DNA from: Bacteroidota bacterium
GTDB lineage: Bacteria; Bacteroidota; Bacteroidia; Chitinophagales; Chitinophagaceae
Assembly: GCA_023423835.1 (NCBI GenBank)
Contig: JAFAEW010000141.1
Location: forward strand, 1-10,127
Direction of reading: 5' to 3'
Length of the DNA: 10,127 nt
This document shows positions 6,615 to 10,127 of the stretch, in pieces; positions within the stretch are counted from its first letter, which is position 1, and every line of letters begins with the position of its first letter. Both the position numbers and the translations under genes were made by a program. Under the pieces are notes generated by a model. The model was not told the DNA's origin. It did no database searches and saw nothing but the letters and a program-made list of their open reading frames with translations.

Positions 6615-7925
6615 TTATCCAACAACTATGCCCTCTAAATCATAGTCATAAGCTCGCGTGATATTTACCTGCACAAAATCGCCGGGCATTAAAGTTTCTT
6701 TTGAATCAATCACTACTTCATTATCTACTTCCACGCTGTCAAATTCTGTGCGACCCAGGTAGCGGCCGGCTTCTTTTTTATCGATCAGCACTTTCAGCGT
6801 TTGACCGATCTTCTCGCAGTTTTTCTGATAGCTGATCTCCTGCTGCACTTCCATAATTTCTTCCGCCCTTCTTTGCTTTTCGGCCGTAGGGATATTATCA
6901 TTCAGCAAATATCCGGAGGTGCCTTCTTCGTGGCTGTAGGTAAAAATGCCCACGCGATCAAATCGCTGCTCAAGCAAAAACGATTTTAATTCTTCCACAT
7001 CCTCTCTGGTTTCACCCGGAAAGCCTGCGATGAGCGTAGTTCTCAGGCAAATTCCCGGATTTTTATCTCTGATCGCCGCGATGAGGTCTTCCATTTCGGC
7101 TTTTGTACTTTGGCGTTTCATGGCCTTCAACATGCGGTCGGTGGCATGCTGCAAAGGCATATCGAGATAGTTACAGATATTCTCCCGGTCACGCATCACC
7201 TCCAATACATCCATGGGAAATTTGTTGGGATAGGCATAATGCAGACGGATCCAGTGCAATCCCTCGATGTCAGACAATCGCTTCAGCAATTCCGCCAGCA
7301 TTCTTTTCTTATAGATATCAAGACCGTAATAGGTCAGTTCCTGCGCAATCAGCATAATTTCCTTCACTCCTCTTCTAACCAAACCTTGGGCTTCCTTTAC
7401 GACCGCTTCAATCGGTTTGCTGATATGTTGTCCGCGCATTAAGGGGATGGCACAAAAAGCGCAGGTGCGGTTACACCCTTCACTGATCTTCAGATAGGCG
7501 TAATGTTTGGGCGTGCTGAGGAGGCGTTCTCCCAACAATTCCGATTTATAATCGGCATTAAACTGTTGAAGCATCAACGGCAGTTCCAATGTTCCAAACC
7601 ATGCATCCACCTCCGGAATTTCTTTTTCAAGGTCTTCCCGATAGCGCTGGCTTAAACATCCGGTAACATACACTTTATCGAGTTGTCCGCGCCTTTTCAT
7701 TTCTACCTGTTGCAAAATGGTATTGACGCTTTCTTCCTTTGCTTTATCGATGAATCCGCAGGTGTTTACCACTACGATATTATGATCAAGTTTTCCGTTT
7801 TCGTGTACCACGTCAATTTCATTGGCCTGCAACTGCCCGCTCAACACTTCACTGTCAACCATGTTTTTACTGCACCCAAGCGTAATGATGTTGACCTTAT
7901 CTTTTTGTAACGATCTTACTTTCAT
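6615..7925 (-). CDS. rimO: RimO, ribosomal protein uS12 methylthiotransferase
   Basis: RimO is a radical SAM enzyme with two 4Fe-4S clusters that adds a methylthio group to the conserved aspartate of ribosomal protein uS12. From ATG at 7925 it has 436 residues, the usual size. Seen in order: the N-terminal UPF0004 domain with cluster cysteines C18 (LGCSKNMVDSE), C56 (NTCGFIDKAKEES) and C90 (TGCLSQRY); the radical SAM CxxxCxxC at C151, C155 and C158 (EGCNRTCAFCAIPLMRG); then a C-terminal TRAM domain (about 370-436). LGCSKNMVDSE and NTCGFIDKAKEES are RimO-type and separate it from the tRNA enzyme MiaB. The frame runs on to a TTG at 7955, but ATG at 7925 is preferred: the extra ten residues would be encoded across the -7 element at 7939-7932, and the family starts near K-V-N-I-I-T-L-G-C. 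It is divergent from the S9 peptidase gene. Confidence 0.95.
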   Translation of the reverse strand: MKVRSLQKDKVNIITLGCSKNMVDSEVLSGQLQANEIDVVHENGKLDHNIVVVNTCGFIDKAKEESVNTILQQVEMKRRGQLDKVYVTGCLSQRYREDLEKEIPEVDAWFGTLELPLMLQQFNADYKSELLGERLLSTPKHYAYLKISEGCNRTCAFCAIPLMRGQHISKPIEAVVKEAQGLVRRGVKEIMLIAQELTYYGLDIYKKRMLAELLKRLSDIEGLHWIRLHYAYPNKFPMDVLEVMRDRENICNYLDMPLQHATDRMLKAMKRQSTKAEMEDLIAAIRDKNPGICLRTTLIAGFPGETREDVEELKSFLLEQRFDRVGIFTYSHEEGTSGYLLNDNIPTAEKQRRAEEIMEVQQEISYQKNCEKIGQTLKVLIDKKEAGRYLGRTEFDSVEVDNEVVIDSKETLMPGDFVQVNITRAYDYDLEGIVVG

Positions 7926-7931
7926 GAACTG

Positions 7932-7939
7932 CAAAGGTA
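7932..7939 (-). promoter_or_regulatory. Probable -7 element (TACCTTTG) of rimO
   Basis: The minus strand reads TACCTTTG, an exact match to the Bacteroidota -7 consensus TAnnTTTG, followed by C. Six bases (CAGTTC) separate it from the ATG at 7925, implying a leaderless or nearly leaderless transcript. Just upstream lies a 13-bp palindrome TTGTTT-G-AAACAA (7943-7955), which could be an operator or chance. No -33 TTTG was found at the preferred distance. Confidence 0.55.
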
Positions 7940-8083
7940 GATTTGTTTGAAACAAGCTGAAAAAGTTTTACAGAAAGTTCACAATGAAATGAGCATATGC
8001 GATGACGGGCGAAAACATGTATAAGGGAATCAGCATTCTTGTATCGAAGTAAAGATCGGTTCATCCCTGTGGTTTAAATTCTC

Positions 8084-8091
8084 TATTTTTA
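8084..8091 (+). promoter_or_regulatory. Weak -7-like element (TATTTTTA) for the S9 peptidase gene
   Basis: TATTTTTA differs from TAnnTTTG only in the last base and lies 21 bases before the ATG at 8113, a normal distance. No TTG at the -33 position was seen. Because the region is A/T-rich, this is a tentative assignment. Confidence 0.3.
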
Positions 8092-8112
8092 TCCCCTCTT
8101 AAATATCAGTTC

Positions 8113-10020
8113 ATGAGAAAGTTTCTTTTTTTGCTGTTGTCTTTTTCCATCAGCGTTGTTAATTCCCAAAACACAATGACACCCGAATTGCTCTGGAAAC
8201 TAGGACGGGTTTCGGTTATGGGCATTTCTAAAGACAAGAAATATATCGTTTACAAGGTAACAACCCTTGATGTTGACAGCAATTCATTTTCGTCGAAAAA
8301 ATATTATATCCCGCTCGCCGGCGGCACTCCCGTAGCAATCGACAATACAGACAGCCTTCTTTCAAATTCAAAGGTTTCTCCGGATGGGAAAAACATCATC
8401 TTCAGCGGGGAAGTGAAGGTGGAAAAAGTATATGGATCTGATTTTTATCCTAAACTTCAAAAATCAAACGCGATGATTTACACCTCGCTCAATTACCGTC
8501 ATTGGGATGAGTGGGAAGACGGAAAATTCGGGCACGTTTTTCTCGCTCCTTATGCAAATGGAAAAGCAGGTGAAGGAAAAGATCTGATGCCGGATGAACC
8601 TTTTGATTGTCCGCAAAAACCTTTTGGCGGAGAAGAGGATTTTATCTGGAATCCTGACGGAAAACGCGTTCTCTATGTTTGCAAAAAGAAGTTTGGAACC
8701 GCTTATGCCATCAGTACCAACACAGATTTGTATGAATACAATATCGAAACCGGCGAGACAAAAAATATTACCGAAGGCATGGAAGGATATGATGTAAACC
8801 CTGCCTATAATTCAAAAGGCGATCTTGCCTGGCTCAGCATGAAGACCGAAGGATATGAAGCAGATAAACAAGATCTGATCGTCTTATCCGGAAACAGGAA
8901 ATACAATCTTACGGCCGCCCGTGATGACATCCATGTAGCGAGCTTTATCTGGGGAAATGATGATCAAACGATTTATTTCATTGCTTCAAAAGACGGTACC
9001 GAGCAAATCTTTTCTGTTGTTTTTGATATTGCAAAGCCGGATCCGGTTATCAGGCAGATCACAATAGGAGATTTCGATATCAACTCAATTCACGCAGAAG
9101 CCGGCAATAAACTGATCGTTTCGAGAGCCGATATGAACCATGCAACTGAAATTTTTTCTGTGAATCTTCCGGATGGGAAGATAACTCAGTTATCGCATGT
9201 AAACGACCGGGTTTACAACAGTCTTTCCTTATGTAAAACGGAACGGAGATGGGTGAAAACCAGGGATAATAAGAACATGCTTGTCTGGGTAATCTATCCG
9301 CCCGGTTTTGATGCAACAAAAAAATATCCGACTCTACTTTATTGTCAGGGCGGGCCACAGTCGCCATTGACACAATTTTATTCTTTCAGGTGGAATTTTC
9401 AACTGATGGCATCAAATGGATATATCGTCGTAGCACCAGCCAGAAGAGGAATGCCGGGATACGGAACCGAATGGAATGAGGCAGTCAGCAAGGACTGGGG
9501 CGGAAAAGTGATTCAGGACTATCTCGATGCCATTGATGCAGTTTCTAAGGAATCTTACGTTGACACTTCAAGAAGAGGCTGCGTGGGAGCGAGTTTCGGG
9601 GGTTTTTCTGTCTTCGAACTTGCAGGTGTACATGAGGGAAGATTCGAAACTTTCATCTCTCACGACGGTGTATTCGATTTCAGAAGTATGTATGGAACGA
9701 CCGATGAAATGTGGTTTGAGAACTGGGAAAAAGGCGGCCCTTACTGGGAAAAAAACAACGCAGTAGCCGCGCGTTCATTTTCTCAATCACCCAGCAACTT
9801 CGTTCAAAACTGGAATACGCCAATCATGATTGTACAGGGCGGAAAAGATTATCGCGTTCCGATTGAACAGGGACAACAGGCGTTTCAGGCTGCGCAACTC
9901 AGGGGAATAAAAAGCAAGTTTTTGTTCCTTCCGGATGAAAATCACTGGGTTTTACAACCGCAAAATGCAATGGTCTGGCAGCAGGAATTTTTTGGATGGC
10001 TAAGGGAAACCTTGAAGTGA
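8113..10020 (+). CDS. S9-family serine peptidase, dipeptidyl-peptidase 5-like, exported
   Basis: A 635-residue prolyl-oligopeptidase-family enzyme that probably releases dipeptides from the N-termini of peptides in the periplasm, feeding peptide catabolism. Seen: a signal peptide (MRKFLFLLLSFSISVVNS, cleavage near residues 18-19); an N-terminal TolB/WD-like beta-propeller (about 30-370) with SPDGKNIIFSG and WNPDGKRVLYV blades; and a C-terminal alpha/beta-hydrolase domain (about 385-635). The catalytic serine is S494 in GASFGGF, aspartate D579 in GGKDYRVP and histidine H611 in DENHWV, so the triad is complete. CQGGP (411-415) is the oxyanion-hole motif, HGGP in many relatives. There is no type IX sorting tail, which suggests a periplasmic rather than surface location. 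DPP5-like is favoured over acylaminoacyl peptidase from the CQGGPQSP and GYGTEWNE context, but substrate specificity cannot be read from sequence. The ATG at 8113 gives a good signal peptide. It is a single gene followed by a probable terminator. Confidence 0.9.
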   Translation: MRKFLFLLLSFSISVVNSQNTMTPELLWKLGRVSVMGISKDKKYIVYKVTTLDVDSNSFSSKKYYIPLAGGTPVAIDNTDSLLSNSKVSPDGKNIIFSGEVKVEKVYGSDFYPKLQKSNAMIYTSLNYRHWDEWEDGKFGHVFLAPYANGKAGEGKDLMPDEPFDCPQKPFGGEEDFIWNPDGKRVLYVCKKKFGTAYAISTNTDLYEYNIETGETKNITEGMEGYDVNPAYNSKGDLAWLSMKTEGYEADKQDLIVLSGNRKYNLTAARDDIHVASFIWGNDDQTIYFIASKDGTEQIFSVVFDIAKPDPVIRQITIGDFDINSIHAEAGNKLIVSRADMNHATEIFSVNLPDGKITQLSHVNDRVYNSLSLCKTERRWVKTRDNKNMLVWVIYPPGFDATKKYPTLLYCQGGPQSPLTQFYSFRWNFQLMASNGYIVVAPARRGMPGYGTEWNEAVSKDWGGKVIQDYLDAIDAVSKESYVDTSRRGCVGASFGGFSVFELAGVHEGRFETFISHDGVFDFRSMYGTTDEMWFENWEKGGPYWEKNNAVAARSFSQSPSNFVQNWNTPIMIVQGGKDYRVPIEQGQQAFQAAQLRGIKSKFLFLPDENHWVLQPQNAMVWQQEFFGWLRETLK

Positions 10021-10045
10021 GAATGCGGCCGGGTAATGAGAGCAT

Positions 10046-10082
10046 AATCACAACTTGTTGTACTGACTGCAAGTTGATTTTT
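10046..10082 (+). terminator. Probable intrinsic terminator of the S9 peptidase gene
   Basis: CAACTTG (10051-10057) pairs with CAAGTTG (10070-10076) around a 12-nt loop. With a CA bulge on the left arm the stem can instead extend as AATCA/TGATT on its outer side. Five T residues follow (10078-10082). The stem is A/T-rich and modest in strength. The gene stops 26 bases upstream, the expected distance. Confidence 0.55.
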
Positions 10083-10127
10083 CCTCATCCTCAAAAACAA
10101 AATGTTTTTTTTCCGCAACCTAATTTA

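Larger units (their letters stand above)
7926..8112. other. Divergent intergenic region between rimO and the S9 peptidase
   Basis: The 187 bp contain the rimO -7 element and palindrome at the left end and an A/T-rich likely promoter for the peptidase at the right end. Short open frames in between lack coding character. No riboswitch-like or tRNA-like structure was recognised. Confidence 0.6.

Noticed and set aside
7110..7442. Plus-strand open frame of 110 codons antisense to rimO
   Set aside because: It is fully inside a well-supported gene on the opposite strand, with no start signal or protein-family resemblance.
10093..10109. AAAAACA-AAA-TGTTTTT hairpin near the right edge
   Set aside because: It is almost entirely A/T with a three-base loop, so it is too weak to call as a terminator beside the better candidate at 10046-10082.
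1..10127. Search for a new multi-gene system (defence island, biosynthetic cluster, phage remnant)
   Set aside because: Apart from imuAB, the genes are unrelated household or exported-protein genes with separate promoters; no transposase, integrase, toxin-antitoxin pair or defence domain was seen.

Overview
The window looks like chromosomal DNA from a member of the Bacteroidota, possibly of the Chitinophaga/Sphingobacterium type. The evidence is a protein with a C-terminal type IX secretion sorting domain, a bacillithiol-synthesis gene (bshC), an imuA-imuB mutagenesis cassette, weak or absent Shine-Dalgarno sequences, and TAnnTTTG-like -7 promoter elements in front of several genes. Base composition looks moderate and even; no mobile element, tRNA, rRNA or CRISPR array was seen.

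Layout. From 1 to 7925 all genes lie on the minus strand; one plus-strand gene fills 8113-10020. Read in the direction of transcription, the minus-strand genes are rimO (7925-6615, methylthiotransferase for ribosomal protein uS12), bshC (6397-4748, last step of bacillithiol synthesis), a secreted multi-domain protein (4470-2269: seven 60-residue repeats, a MopE-like metal-binding segment, a Calx-beta domain and a type IX sorting tail), then imuA (2097-1366) and imuB (1366 to beyond position 1, C-terminus cut off). imuA and imuB overlap by one base (TAATG) and are surely co-transcribed; the usual third partner, dnaE2, would be expected just beyond the left edge. A clear intrinsic terminator at 2199-2230 separates the secreted-protein gene from imuA. 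The plus-strand gene is a periplasmic S9-family peptidase resembling dipeptidyl-peptidase 5, divergent from rimO and followed by a probable terminator.

How the genes work together. Only imuA and imuB form an evident functional unit: inducible translesion synthesis, with ImuB as a catalytically dead Y-family scaffold that keeps a beta-clamp-binding motif. The others are independent genes (translation-factor modification, low-molecular-weight thiol, exported surface protein, peptide degradation). No clearly new multi-gene system is present. The items most worth following up are the exactly phased seven-repeat exported protein, the cluster of overlapping inverted repeats in the imuA promoter, and the -7 elements that sit only 5-6 bases from the start codons of imuA and rimO.
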